This document shows positions 19,071 through 26,769 of a stretch of DNA of 64,000 nt, one piece after another. This DNA is from Paenibacillus campinasensis. Its GTDB lineage: Bacteria > Bacillota > Bacilli > Paenibacillales > Paenibacillaceae. The notes under the pieces were generated by a model. That model saw only the letters and a program-made list of their open reading frames with translations, was not told the origin of the DNA and searched no databases. Both the position numbers and the translations under genes were made by a program. Location of the stretch: positions 1 to 64,000 of the forward strand of contig NZ_NPBY01000032.1 in NCBI RefSeq assembly GCF_002272015.1. The letters run 5' to 3'. The first letter of the stretch is position 1, and each line of letters begins with the position of its first letter.

Positions 19071-19421
19071 TTATGCATCGGTTACAGTTCCTTCACCGTC
19101 CATAAAGCGAATGATCCTCTCCACATATAAATCCATGTCGGTGATCAGGCTAAGATGACCGCCTTGCCTGATTTCCAGATGAGCGGCTCCATGATACCGC
19201 AATACTACCGCCAATACTCCGGCTGCAATCTGATCCATCGAGGCGGCTTCCCCATAGTAAAATGATATGACCGTATACCGCTGTGCAAGCTCAAGCATAT
19301 GCAGGAAAAAAGCTTCTCCGTTGCCAATCGCGCCAGGCAGCAATATCAAGGCAGGTTCATGGCTTCCACCGATATGGTAGCTGATTCGAATGCCACTGTG
19401 CACGAACGTTGATTTGCACAA
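19071..19421 (-). pseudogene. Alpha/beta hydrolase with internal deletion
   Basis: The 116-residue frame starts like an alpha/beta hydrolase: SYHIGGSHEPALILLPGAIGNGE contains the oxyanion-hole region, and LELAQRYTVISFYYG strand 4. It ends like one too: GGHLSLITDMDLYVERIIRFM carries the catalytic-His context. The segment that should hold the nucleophile elbow (G-x-S-x-G) and the acid, normally well over 100 residues, is missing at about residue 83. The deletion kept the frame open. The product cannot be an active hydrolase. Its terminator at 19011-19030 is intact. Confidence 0.72.
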
Positions 19422-19461
19422 GTTCTCGCAATGAGCCGCAATCCTATTCTCCGCCCTGATG

Positions 19462-20325
19462 CTATTCTTCCTCCATCAATTGCCGCAACTTCGCCTCTGT
19501 ATTCGTATCCGGCGCAGGGGTGTAAATGCTGCAGCGCAGGTCAGCATCGCCATATACTTTCAGCGAGGTCAGCTCATACACCATCTTCCCGGCCTTGGCA
19601 TGCCGAAATTCCAGATGCACTTCCGGCGCATAGCTGACCTGGCTTTGTTCCCACATCTGCTTGAAATCCGGGTGCTGCCGCTTCATTTCCTCCAAAAAAT
19701 GATCATACCACTCATCATCCACATATTGACCGTAATACGTGCGAAACATTGCCAGAAAACCGCTGGCAAACTGCTCCCAGTTCACAGCCAGCCGCCGAAA
19801 CTCCCGGCGTGTGAACAGCAACCGAATGATGTTCCGCTCTTCCGGCGGGATCTGGTCAAAATCGAGGAACACTATCGAGGCCGCGCGGTTCCAGCCTACA
19901 ATATTACACATTCGGTCCGAAATCATGACCGGACAGAGCCTCAGCTCACTCATAATTTTTTGCAGGGACGGACTGAGCTGGACCTCGCCCTGACGAACGG
20001 GGTAAGCAGCGCCGCTGTCCCCGCTGTCCATGGCCAGCGAATACAGATAACGCCGCTCATCGGCATTGAGCTGCAGCGCCTTGGCTACATTGTCCAGCAC
20101 CGATGACGATACCTGGATGTCACGGCCTTGCTCCAGCCAGGTATACCAGGTGGTGCTCACTCCAGCCAGCTGAGCAACCTCCTCCCGGCGCAGTCCCGGC
20201 GTTCGCCGCCGCGCACCGGGAGGGAGCCCGGCTGCTTCTGGCGAGATTTTCGCCCGCTGCCCTTTAAGAAAGTCTGACAATGCCTGTCTTCGAATTAACA
20301 TATGACGACGCGTTGGGGACTCCAT
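19462..20325 (-). CDS. XRE-family regulator with MmyB-like ligand domain
   Basis: The 287-residue regulator has an N-terminal XRE helix-turn-helix (about residues 13-90; RRTPGLRREEVAQLAGVSTTWYTWLEQGR is diagnostic for the MmyB-like group). A C-terminal PAS-like MmyB domain (about 110-275) follows, with NIVGWNRAA and LEFRHAKAGKMVYELTSLKVYGD. MmyB-domain proteins are reported to bind fatty-acid-like ligands in actinobacteria. Here the gene is divergent from fabF with repeated motifs between them, which fits control of lipid synthesis, but this is inference. GGGAGGTG precedes the chosen ATG. Confidence 0.88.
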   Translation of the reverse strand: MESPTRRHMLIRRQALSDFLKGQRAKISPEAAGLPPGARRRTPGLRREEVAQLAGVSTTWYTWLEQGRDIQVSSSVLDNVAKALQLNADERRYLYSLAMDSGDSGAAYPVRQGEVQLSPSLQKIMSELRLCPVMISDRMCNIVGWNRAASIVFLDFDQIPPEERNIIRLLFTRREFRRLAVNWEQFASGFLAMFRTYYGQYVDDEWYDHFLEEMKRQHPDFKQMWEQSQVSYAPEVHLEFRHAKAGKMVYELTSLKVYGDADLRCSIYTPAPDTNTEAKLRQLMEEE

Positions 20326-20337
20326 GCGCGCACCTCC

Positions 20338-20396
20338 CTTTAGTACCTGGATTAACCCTTTAGATGGATTAACCCTTTAGTACCTGGATTTAGTAC
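20338..20396. promoter_or_regulatory. Direct repeats between xre and fabF, candidate operator
   Basis: The sequence TTTAGTACC recurs three times and GGATTAACCC twice within 59 bp, directly upstream of the xre Shine-Dalgarno site and 120-180 bp upstream of fabF. This is a likely binding array for the MmyB-type regulator, but part of it may be a recent tandem duplication. Confidence 0.4.
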
Positions 20397-20516
20397 CAAG
20401 CCTAAACTATCATAATTTATACTAGGATAAACGGTAGCTTGTAATAGGATACATCTAGTGACATTATAGCCTTATATTCTCCAATATAGAAGATAAACAA
20501 GGAGGCTGACGTTCTC

Positions 20517-21764
20517 ATGGAAAGAGTTGTCATTACCGGCATGGGCATCATTTCACCGCTCGGCAACGATGTAGAAACATTCTGGACCCGACTGTCCAGA
20601 GGCGAGTCGGGCATTTCACTTATAGATACTTTGGACACGACCAGGCATAAAGTTAAAATCGCGGGCTCCGTCTCCGCATTTGATGCGAACGAACGCTTCG
20701 GCGCGAAGGAAGCCCGGCGCATGGACCGTTTCTGTCAGTTTGCGCTGGCTGCAGCCGATGAGGCGGTCACCCGTTCCGGACTGGACCTGAACCAGGTGAA
20801 CAAGGAGCGGATGGGCGTATATGTTGGGTCCGGCATCGGCGGCATACAGACGCTCATCTCCCAGACGGAGACCTTGTCCGCACGGGGGCCGGAACGGATC
20901 AGCCCTACACTCGTCCCGATGATGATCCCGAACATGGCCGCTGCCCTGATCAGCATCACCTACGGTACGCGCGGGCCTACGCTGGCTCCGGTAACCGCCT
21001 GCTCCATCGGCAATACCGCCATCGGCGAAGCTTTTTTTCACATTCAGGCCGGGCGATCCGACGTGATTATTGCGGGCGGAACCGAGGCTGCGCTTACCGA
21101 CATTTCGCTCGCCAGCTTCGCGAATGCAACAGCCCTCTCCACTCGCGCTTGTGCGCCTTCGGAGGCGAGCCGTCCATTCGATCGGGATCGGGACGGCTTC
21201 GTCATGGCCGAAGGAGCGGGCATCCTGGTCCTTGAATCGCTCTCCCATGCGCTGAAGCGCGGTGCTCCTATCCTGGCTGAGGTCATCGGCTATGGAGCAA
21301 GCTCGGATGCCTACCATATGGTGGCTACCCCGGCAGACGGTCAAGGGGCCGCGCTGGCCATGCAGGCCGCGCTGGCAGAAGCCGGGCTCGCTCCGGCCGA
21401 TATTGATGTCATTAGCGCTCATGCGACAAGCACCATCGTTGGCGACCGGTCAGAGACAGCTGCGATCAAGCAGGTATTCGGCGATCATGCCTACCGTGTC
21501 CCGGTGACGGCCAACAAGTCGATGACCGGGCATATGCTCGGCGCATCCGGCGGAGCCGAGGCGATTGCTCTTGTTAAAATGCTGGAGCAAGGACTTATTC
21601 CGCCAACGATCAATCTGAATCATCCTGACCCGGAATGCGACCTCGATTATGTCCCGAATACGGCCCGTTATTCGGATTTGCGAATCGGAATTTCCAATTC
21701 GTTCGGATTTGGCGGACATAATTCGGCCATTGTATTGAAGCGTTTCGAACACGACGGAAAGTGA
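20517..21764 (+). CDS. fabF: Beta-ketoacyl-ACP synthase II
   Basis: This 415-residue condensing enzyme elongates acyl-ACP with malonyl-ACP in type II fatty acid synthesis. Catalytic residues are visible: Cys162 in TACSIGNTA, His302 in SAHATST and His339 in SMTGHMLGASGG. The N-terminal RVVITGMGIISPLGND is typical. Some canonical positions are changed (SIGNTA for the usual ATGTNA-like segment, HATS for HGTS), suggesting a diverged paralogue, not the housekeeping copy that usually sits beside fabH. No acyl carrier protein or other fab gene is adjacent. AAGGAGG lies about 11 bp before the ATG. Confidence 0.9.
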   Translation: MERVVITGMGIISPLGNDVETFWTRLSRGESGISLIDTLDTTRHKVKIAGSVSAFDANERFGAKEARRMDRFCQFALAAADEAVTRSGLDLNQVNKERMGVYVGSGIGGIQTLISQTETLSARGPERISPTLVPMMIPNMAAALISITYGTRGPTLAPVTACSIGNTAIGEAFFHIQAGRSDVIIAGGTEAALTDISLASFANATALSTRACAPSEASRPFDRDRDGFVMAEGAGILVLESLSHALKRGAPILAEVIGYGASSDAYHMVATPADGQGAALAMQAALAEAGLAPADIDVISAHATSTIVGDRSETAAIKQVFGDHAYRVPVTANKSMTGHMLGASGGAEAIALVKMLEQGLIPPTINLNHPDPECDLDYVPNTARYSDLRIGISNSFGFGGHNSAIVLKRFEHDGK

Positions 21765-21779
21765 CCTTTATACAAGAAG

Positions 21780-21803
21780 AAGCCCCCGGGGAGCCGGGGG
21801 CTT
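21780..21803. terminator. Terminator after fabF
   Basis: AAGCCCCCGG and CCGGGGGCTT form a strong GC-rich stem with a four-base loop, 16 bp after the fabF stop. It can also serve the minus-strand remnant at 21816. Confidence 0.75.
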
Positions 21804-21815
21804 CTCTTGATCCTG

Positions 21816-22005
21816 TTACGAACTCCGATACAGCCAGCCTTCAGGAGTTTCAGTCACATCGGCGGATATCTCATACTTTTACTTTTCGCCTATTTCTCTA
21901 AACCGTTCCATCACATTGTCATCCAGCAATCCCTGATATCAGGTGCTTCGCCTAGACGAGCAGATTGATCACGGAAATCATCCGTATATTCCAGAGCCTT
22001 CGGTT
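21816..22005 (-). pseudogene. Degraded coding remnant, family unknown
   Basis: Read on the minus strand, protein-like segments follow each other with at least one frameshift and one in-frame stop: ALEYTDDFRDQSARLGEAP, then YQGLLDDNVMERFREIGEK, a TAA, then KYEISADVTETPEGWLYRSS and a stop at 21816-21818. The composition is that of a normal soluble protein, and the final stop is followed by the hairpin at 21780-21803. I cannot name the family. Confidence 0.45.
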
Positions 22006-22092
22006 AATAATTAAGATATTTTCTTCGATTATTTGCGATAAGATAATGAGGGTAAGGGATTACAAGTGCAATAAAAAGAGGAGGATGGAACA

Positions 22093-24105
22093 ATGAAACT
22101 GTTGGCTATTACCTCATGTCCCAACGGGATTGCACATACGTATATGGCGGCGGAAAACCTGCAGAAAGCCGCTGACAAGCTCGGCATTACGATAAAGGTG
22201 GAGACACAAGGCTCCATCGGTGTGGAAAACCAGTTTACCGAAGAGGATATCCGCGAGGCTGACGGCATTATCATCGCAGCAGACAAGACGGTGGATAAGA
22301 GCCGCTTCATCGGCAAAAGGCTGCTCGTCACCGGGGTGCAGGAAGGAATTCGCCAGCCCGAAGCGCTGATCAACACCATGATCCGCGGCGAAGCACCTGT
22401 GTATCAGGGGCACAGCGAAGAAGATGTGCCAGCCGAGAAGGCTGCCGCTTCCGGAAAACCGCAAAATTCGTTCTATCGCCACCTGATGAGCGGCGTATCC
22501 TACATGATCCCGTTTATCGTTGTCGGCGGACTGTTGATTGCCATCGCATTATCGATTGGCGGCGAGCCGACACCCGGCGGGCTGCAAATTCCAGAAGACT
22601 CGTTCTGGAAAACCATCGAACAGCTGGGCGCTGCAGCCTTTACGTTCATGGTGCCTGTTCTGGCCGGCTTCATCGCCTTCAGCATCGCCGACCGTCCGGG
22701 TCTGGCTCCGGGCATCATCGGCGGTTACATCGCGGCCAATGGCAGTTTCTACGGCAGTGAGGCTGGTGCCGGCTTCATCGGCGGAATTATCGCCGGTTTC
22801 CTGGCGGGATATGTAGCGCTGTGGATCAAGAACTGGAAGGTGCCGAAAGTTATCCACCCGATCATGCCTATCATTATTATACCGGTATTGGCTTCCTTGA
22901 TCGTCGGCCTGGCGTTCATATATTTGCTGGGCGGACCGGTCGCTCAGGTGTTCGTATCACTGACCAATTGGCTGTCCGGCATGCAAGGCACCAGCTCGAT
23001 TCTGCTGGCCCTCATCCTCGGCGCCATGATCTCCTTCGATATGGGCGGTCCTGTCAACAAAGTGGCGTTCATGTTTGGTTCCGCCATGATCGCAGAGGGC
23101 AATTATGGCATTATGGGGCCGATTGCGGTTGCGATCTGTGTTCCGCCGATTGGTCTGGGACTGGCCACCTTTCTGTTCAAACGCAAGTTCCATGAGACAG
23201 AGCGTGAATCCGGCAAGGCTGCCTTCACGATGGGCCTGTTCGGCATTACCGAAGGCGCGATTCCGTTTGCTTCACAGGACCCGCTGCGTGTCATCCCGAG
23301 CATTATGGTCGGCTCGATGGCCGGATCCGTCATCGCGATGCTCGGCGGCGTTGGCGACCGGGTGGCTCACGGCGGCCCGATTGTAGCCGTTCTTGGCGCC
23401 ATCGACAACGTCTTCATGTTCTTCGTCGCTGTCATCGTCGGTGCGATTGTCACCGCCTTGATGATCAAGCTGTTGAAGAAGGACCAGATTGAGCAGCAGC
23501 TGGCCGTAGCCGGAGAAAGTATAGGCACGGTCTCCCCTGCCTCGGGGACGCCTGTGCAGACGAACGATTTCAACAACCCCACAGAAGCAGCCGAAGCCTC
23601 GGAACTCCCTCGGGCCAACGGGATATCGGAGCAGAAGCAGCGGCCCATTCGCAAGCTGACCGATATCATCAGTCTGGATTTGATTGATACTTCCTTGTCC
23701 GCCTCCACGCGCGATGGAGTCATTGATGAAATGATCAGCAAGCTGGAAGCCCAAGAAGTGCTGACCTCCGGCGCAGCGTTCCGAGAGGCGATTATGCGTC
23801 GCGAGCAGGAAAGCTCGACGGGCATCGGGATGAATGTCGCCGTTCCGCATGGAAAATCAGATGCCGTGCTCAGTCCTCGCGTCGCCTTCGGCATAAGTCG
23901 TGAAGGGGTCGACTGGAACAGTGCTGATGGCACGCCAGCCAAGCTGATCTTTATGATTGCCGTTCCCGCAGAGAACAAGGGCAACGAGCATTTGAAGATT
24001 TTGCAGATGCTCTCGCGCAAGCTGATGGATGACAGCTTCCGCGACCAGTTGCTCCATGCAGAAACCAAGCAAGAAGTGATTGGACTGCTGGAGCAGATTC
24101 AATAA
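22093..24105 (+). CDS. PTS EIIBCA permease, fructose/mannose family (ManP-like)
   Basis: This 670-residue sugar phosphotransferase has the domain order IIB (residues 1-100; MKLLAITSCPNGIAHTYMAA with phospho-Cys9), IIC (about 125-470, eight to ten membrane spans with DMGGPVNKVAFMFG and GITEGAIPFA) and IIA (about 515-670, with the phospho-His in NVAVPHGKSD). The B-C-A order and length match Bacillus ManP (mannose) better than FruA, which runs A-B-C. The substrate is therefore mannose or fructose. No HPr, 1-phosphofructokinase or isomerase gene is adjacent and no dedicated regulator is seen. GAGGAGG precedes the ATG. Confidence 0.9.
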   Translation: MKLLAITSCPNGIAHTYMAAENLQKAADKLGITIKVETQGSIGVENQFTEEDIREADGIIIAADKTVDKSRFIGKRLLVTGVQEGIRQPEALINTMIRGEAPVYQGHSEEDVPAEKAAASGKPQNSFYRHLMSGVSYMIPFIVVGGLLIAIALSIGGEPTPGGLQIPEDSFWKTIEQLGAAAFTFMVPVLAGFIAFSIADRPGLAPGIIGGYIAANGSFYGSEAGAGFIGGIIAGFLAGYVALWIKNWKVPKVIHPIMPIIIIPVLASLIVGLAFIYLLGGPVAQVFVSLTNWLSGMQGTSSILLALILGAMISFDMGGPVNKVAFMFGSAMIAEGNYGIMGPIAVAICVPPIGLGLATFLFKRKFHETERESGKAAFTMGLFGITEGAIPFASQDPLRVIPSIMVGSMAGSVIAMLGGVGDRVAHGGPIVAVLGAIDNVFMFFVAVIVGAIVTALMIKLLKKDQIEQQLAVAGESIGTVSPASGTPVQTNDFNNPTEAAEASELPRANGISEQKQRPIRKLTDIISLDLIDTSLSASTRDGVIDEMISKLEAQEVLTSGAAFREAIMRREQESSTGIGMNVAVPHGKSDAVLSPRVAFGISREGVDWNSADGTPAKLIFMIAVPAENKGNEHLKILQMLSRKLMDDSFRDQLLHAETKQEVIGLLEQIQ

Positions 24106-24113
24106 AGACCAAG

Positions 24114-24139
24114 CCCCCAGGCCATTCAAGGCCTGGGGG
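24114..24139. terminator. Bidirectional terminator between EIIBCA and the YdcZ-type gene
   Basis: CCCCCAGGCC and GGCCTGGGGG (perfect 10-bp arms) surround a six-base loop between convergent genes. Confidence 0.75.
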
Positions 24140-24140
24140 A

Positions 24141-24623
24141 TTACTCCATTCCAGGACGGCGGACCGTTTCCTTAAGACGCTCCCGCGCTCCCCCAAGTTT
24201 AAACACAAAGATGCCGGCCACAAACACCAGAACGCCGATTAGCTGATGAAGCGTGAATGGCACCTGTTGAAGCCCCAGCCATCCCCTCGTATCAAACAGC
24301 AGCGCAAGCCCGAGCTGTGAGGTCATTGTGATCGCTACAGCAAACGTCGGTCCGAGCAGCCTCATTCCCTGCACCATACAGGTAACGACCCCGACACCGA
24401 TCAGACCGCTGAACCAGAACCAGGTCTGCATATGAGGCAGAAATCCGGTCATGCCCTCTCGATCCGCAAACATTCCGATCATGAATGAAGCAGCAAAGCC
24501 CAATCCAAGCACCAGCGTCGTCGTTGTCCACGTCCCCGTATGCCTGTTCACTTTCGTATTGAACACATTTTGCAGGCCGACCAGTGAGCCGGCGATCAGC
24601 GCCAAGAATAATCCCAACACCAT
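24141..24623 (-). CDS. YdcZ/DUF606-family half-size DMT transporter
   Basis: The 160-residue inner-membrane protein has five predicted spans and belongs to the DUF606 (YdcZ) group of the drug/metabolite transporter superfamily. Typical features are the start LGLFLALIAGSLVGLQNVFNTKVNR and IGVGVVTCMVQGMRLLGPTFAVAITMTSQL. It is the second of two such proteins here (the other is at 25394-25819), separated by a Crp-type regulator on the same strand. Half-size DMT proteins often work as heterodimers, so the two probably form one transporter. The substrate is unknown. Confidence 0.85.
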   Translation of the reverse strand: MVLGLFLALIAGSLVGLQNVFNTKVNRHTGTWTTTTLVLGLGFAASFMIGMFADREGMTGFLPHMQTWFWFSGLIGVGVVTCMVQGMRLLGPTFAVAITMTSQLGLALLFDTRGWLGLQQVPFTLHQLIGVLVFVAGIFVFKLGGARERLKETVRRPGME

Positions 24624-24639
24624 CTAAGGTCCCTCTTTT

Positions 24640-25338
24640 CTATTCATAAATATTCCGGCTGACCAGCCTGCGAAGGCCGTCCCGATCGGTCACCACGATG
24701 CCGCTGCGGCTTCGCTCGACCCAGCCATGCGCGGTGAATTTGCGCAGCACCCGGTTCAGATGCCTGTAGCTGGTGCCGATCAGATTCGCGGCGTCGGCAA
24801 GATCGGCCGTGCTAAGACTGCCCCGGAACTGGCTATCGCCCTCGTCAAATGAAACGGACAACAGATAGCTCGCCAGTCTGATCTCAACCGGATATAGCAG
24901 ATTGAAGCTCATCGAGGTTGATTTCGTGTAGAACTTATTCGTAATGATGTCCAGCAGAAAATGCAGCAGTGGAGAATGATCGCCTCCATATTTTCGCAGC
25001 CAGCGATATTCGACGCCAATCATATGAACCGGCGATACCGCCTCCACCGTGTTGATGATCTCACCAGCCCGGATATATTCAACGTCGCCAACGACCTCCA
25101 GCGGATTCTGGAAGGTGACGATCAGCGTCCGTCCCTCCGGGGAGGTGTTGTAGATTTTCAGTTTCCCTTTAACGAGCACATACAATGCAGTGGCCGGTTC
25201 GCCTTGCGTGCATATCAGCTCTCCCTGGTCACAACTGTACAGCTTTAAATAAGGGGTCAGCGCCTCGGTAAACACCTCACCCAATCCGTACTTGTCCATA
25301 TAGTGCTGGAATTGCTTGCGATCCGCGATTTCTTTCAT
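24640..25338 (-). CDS. Crp/Fnr-family transcriptional regulator (YeiL-like)
   Basis: The 232-residue protein has an N-terminal cyclic-nucleotide-binding fold (about residues 20-140; LYSCDQGELICTQGEPATALYVLVKGKLKIY) and a C-terminal winged helix (about 160-232; LSTADLADAANLIGTSYRHLNRVLRKF). The order and sequence resemble E. coli YeiL. No Fe-S cysteine cluster is visible, so it is not Fnr. It sits between two YdcZ-type transporter genes and most likely regulates them. Confidence 0.87.
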   Translation of the reverse strand: MKEIADRKQFQHYMDKYGLGEVFTEALTPYLKLYSCDQGELICTQGEPATALYVLVKGKLKIYNTSPEGRTLIVTFQNPLEVVGDVEYIRAGEIINTVEAVSPVHMIGVEYRWLRKYGGDHSPLLHFLLDIITNKFYTKSTSMSFNLLYPVEIRLASYLLSVSFDEGDSQFRGSLSTADLADAANLIGTSYRHLNRVLRKFTAHGWVERSRSGIVVTDRDGLRRLVSRNIYE

Positions 25339-25393
25339 GGCTGCCCCCTTCTCCTATCCATCAGCTGCTCCAAGAACCATTATTTCACTGCAC

Positions 25394-25819
25394 TTAAAGT
25401 TTCAATATGACGACACCCGCGATCATCAGTCCGATACCGATAAATTGCGGCAGCCGCATTCGCTTCTGCTTCACACCGAACCAGCCAAAGCTGTCAATCA
25501 GAAACGTCATCAGCAGCTGCGCAATCAATACCACCGCCATCGATAGCGTAACACCGACCTTCTGTATCGCCGTCACATTCGCAAAAATAATGATCGCGGC
25601 CAGTGCACCGCCGCTTAAATAAAGCGGGGAGACCTGCGCAAGCTGACTTCGGTTTCCGTCACGGATCATGGTCCAGATCACGAACGCAGCTACAAAACCG
25701 ACAAACTGGGTTAGCGCCGCAGCCGGCCATGTGCCGATATCTACACTGATCCGTGTATTGGCGACGCCCTGAATCGTTATAAAAGCCCCTGCCAAAAAAG
25801 CAAACAGCAAACCTTTCAT
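25394..25819 (-). CDS. YdcZ/DUF606-family half-size DMT transporter
   Basis: The 141-residue membrane protein has about five spans, beginning MKGLLFAFLAGAFITIQGVANTRIS. The conserved ITIQGVANTRIS region corresponds to VGLQNVFNTKVN of its neighbour at 24141-24623, so the two are paralogues. It is the first gene of a three-gene minus-strand group (transporter, Crp-type regulator, transporter). AAGGAGAGAG precedes the ATG. Confidence 0.85.
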   Translation of the reverse strand: MKGLLFAFLAGAFITIQGVANTRISVDIGTWPAAALTQFVGFVAAFVIWTMIRDGNRSQLAQVSPLYLSGGALAAIIIFANVTAIQKVGVTLSMAVVLIAQLLMTFLIDSFGWFGVKQKRMRLPQFIGIGLMIAGVVILKL

Positions 25820-25965
25820 AATCTCTCTCCTTGTTCCTTCCGACTTGCTTCCTGTTTCATGTCAATTTCTAATTAAAGATGAACTTCATCCGTTTGGAAA
25901 GGACATATGTCCTGAATGACGAACCTCTGATGATAAACAGCCTTATGGACTGCGTTATAGTCAGG

Positions 25966-25994
25966 TTGTCGCAACTCCTTGTCCCGTATAAAAT
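25966..25994 (+). promoter_or_regulatory. Candidate promoter of the GNAT gene
   Basis: TTGTCG (25966-25971), a 17-base spacer and TAAAAT (25989-25994) lie 38 bp upstream of the start codon. Confidence 0.4.
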
Positions 25995-26031
25995 AATAGC
26001 AGATTCAAGACATCTGAACAGGAGGCGCGCC

Positions 26032-26595
26032 ATGCGGCTGGACATGAAGACATTAACGGAATGGAGCGAGGCGTGGTGGGATAAGCTTGGCCCCATCTAC
26101 CAGGAGGCCTTTACACACGGAGCCAAGCCGGAACGCGTGCTGCGGAGCATGCTGGAGCGCGGGATTGCCTGCTTGCATGCCGGAATGGTCGGGGACGAGG
26201 CCATTGCCATGGCCGTGAGCGGATTTCGCGGCAAGTTGGGCAACAGGCGGCTCATCCTCGACTATATGGCTGTCCGTGACACATGGCGGGGAAAAGGTTT
26301 CGGCACACGCTTTTTCATGCACATTCGCGACTGGGCTGTACGCGAGCATCAAGTTAAAGCCATGATCATCGAAGCGGAAGCGATGGATACGGAAACAAAT
26401 CGGAACCGCCTGGCTTTCTGGCATCATTGCGGTTTCATCGAAACCCCTTATGTGCATCAGTACATCTGGGTTCCGGAGCCCTATCGCGCGCTGGCACTGC
26501 CGCTGTCCCCTGATTTTCGCATCACGGACGACGGGCGTTCCCTGTTTCACGATATTACTTCGTTTCATCAGCAATCCTTTCGGAACCCTTCGTAA
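26032..26595 (+). CDS. GNAT-family N-acetyltransferase
   Basis: The 187-residue protein has the GNAT acetyl-CoA motif in DYMAVRDTWRGKGFGTRFFMHIRDWA (R-G-K-G-F-G, about residues 88-95) and the following motif B region RNRLAFWHHCGFIE. The frame is open upstream to 25879, but AGGAGG at 26020-26025 fixes the start at 26032. The substrate is unknown. It stands alone between the YdcZ group and the GH95 gene, with its own terminator. Confidence 0.82.
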   Translation: MRLDMKTLTEWSEAWWDKLGPIYQEAFTHGAKPERVLRSMLERGIACLHAGMVGDEAIAMAVSGFRGKLGNRRLILDYMAVRDTWRGKGFGTRFFMHIRDWAVREHQVKAMIIEAEAMDTETNRNRLAFWHHCGFIETPYVHQYIWVPEPYRALALPLSPDFRITDDGRSLFHDITSFHQQSFRNPS

Positions 26596-26610
26596 GAGGG
26601 CTTCAACATT

Positions 26611-26650
26611 AATAACCCGGAGGAGCGGTCAAGCCACCCTCCGGGTTATT
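26611..26650. terminator. Terminator after the GNAT gene
   Basis: AATAACCCGGAGG and CCTCCGGGTTATT (perfect 13-bp arms) enclose a 14-base loop, 16 bp after the stop codon. It may also stop transcripts from GH95. Confidence 0.75.
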
Positions 26651-26666
26651 CGCTTTCTCACAATGA

Positions 26667-26747
26667 CTATTCTTCGGATGAAGAGAGAATGTGAAGGTCT
26701 CCTCCAGGAACAATTCGGCAATCATCAGGTAGCGCCACAGCATTCAT
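26667..26747 (-). CDS. Possible 26-residue small ORF after GH95
   Basis: An ATG preceded by GGGGAAGGAG about 10 bp upstream opens a 26-codon frame (MNAVALPDDCRIVPGGDLHI, then LSSSEE) that starts 22 bp after the GH95 stop. The good Shine-Dalgarno site and normal composition make it worth recording. It could equally be a leftover of a deleted gene. No family recognised. Confidence 0.25.
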   Translation of the reverse strand: MNAVALPDDCRIVPGGDLHILSSSEE

Positions 26748-26769
26748 ATTCGTCTTGCTCCTTCCCCGA

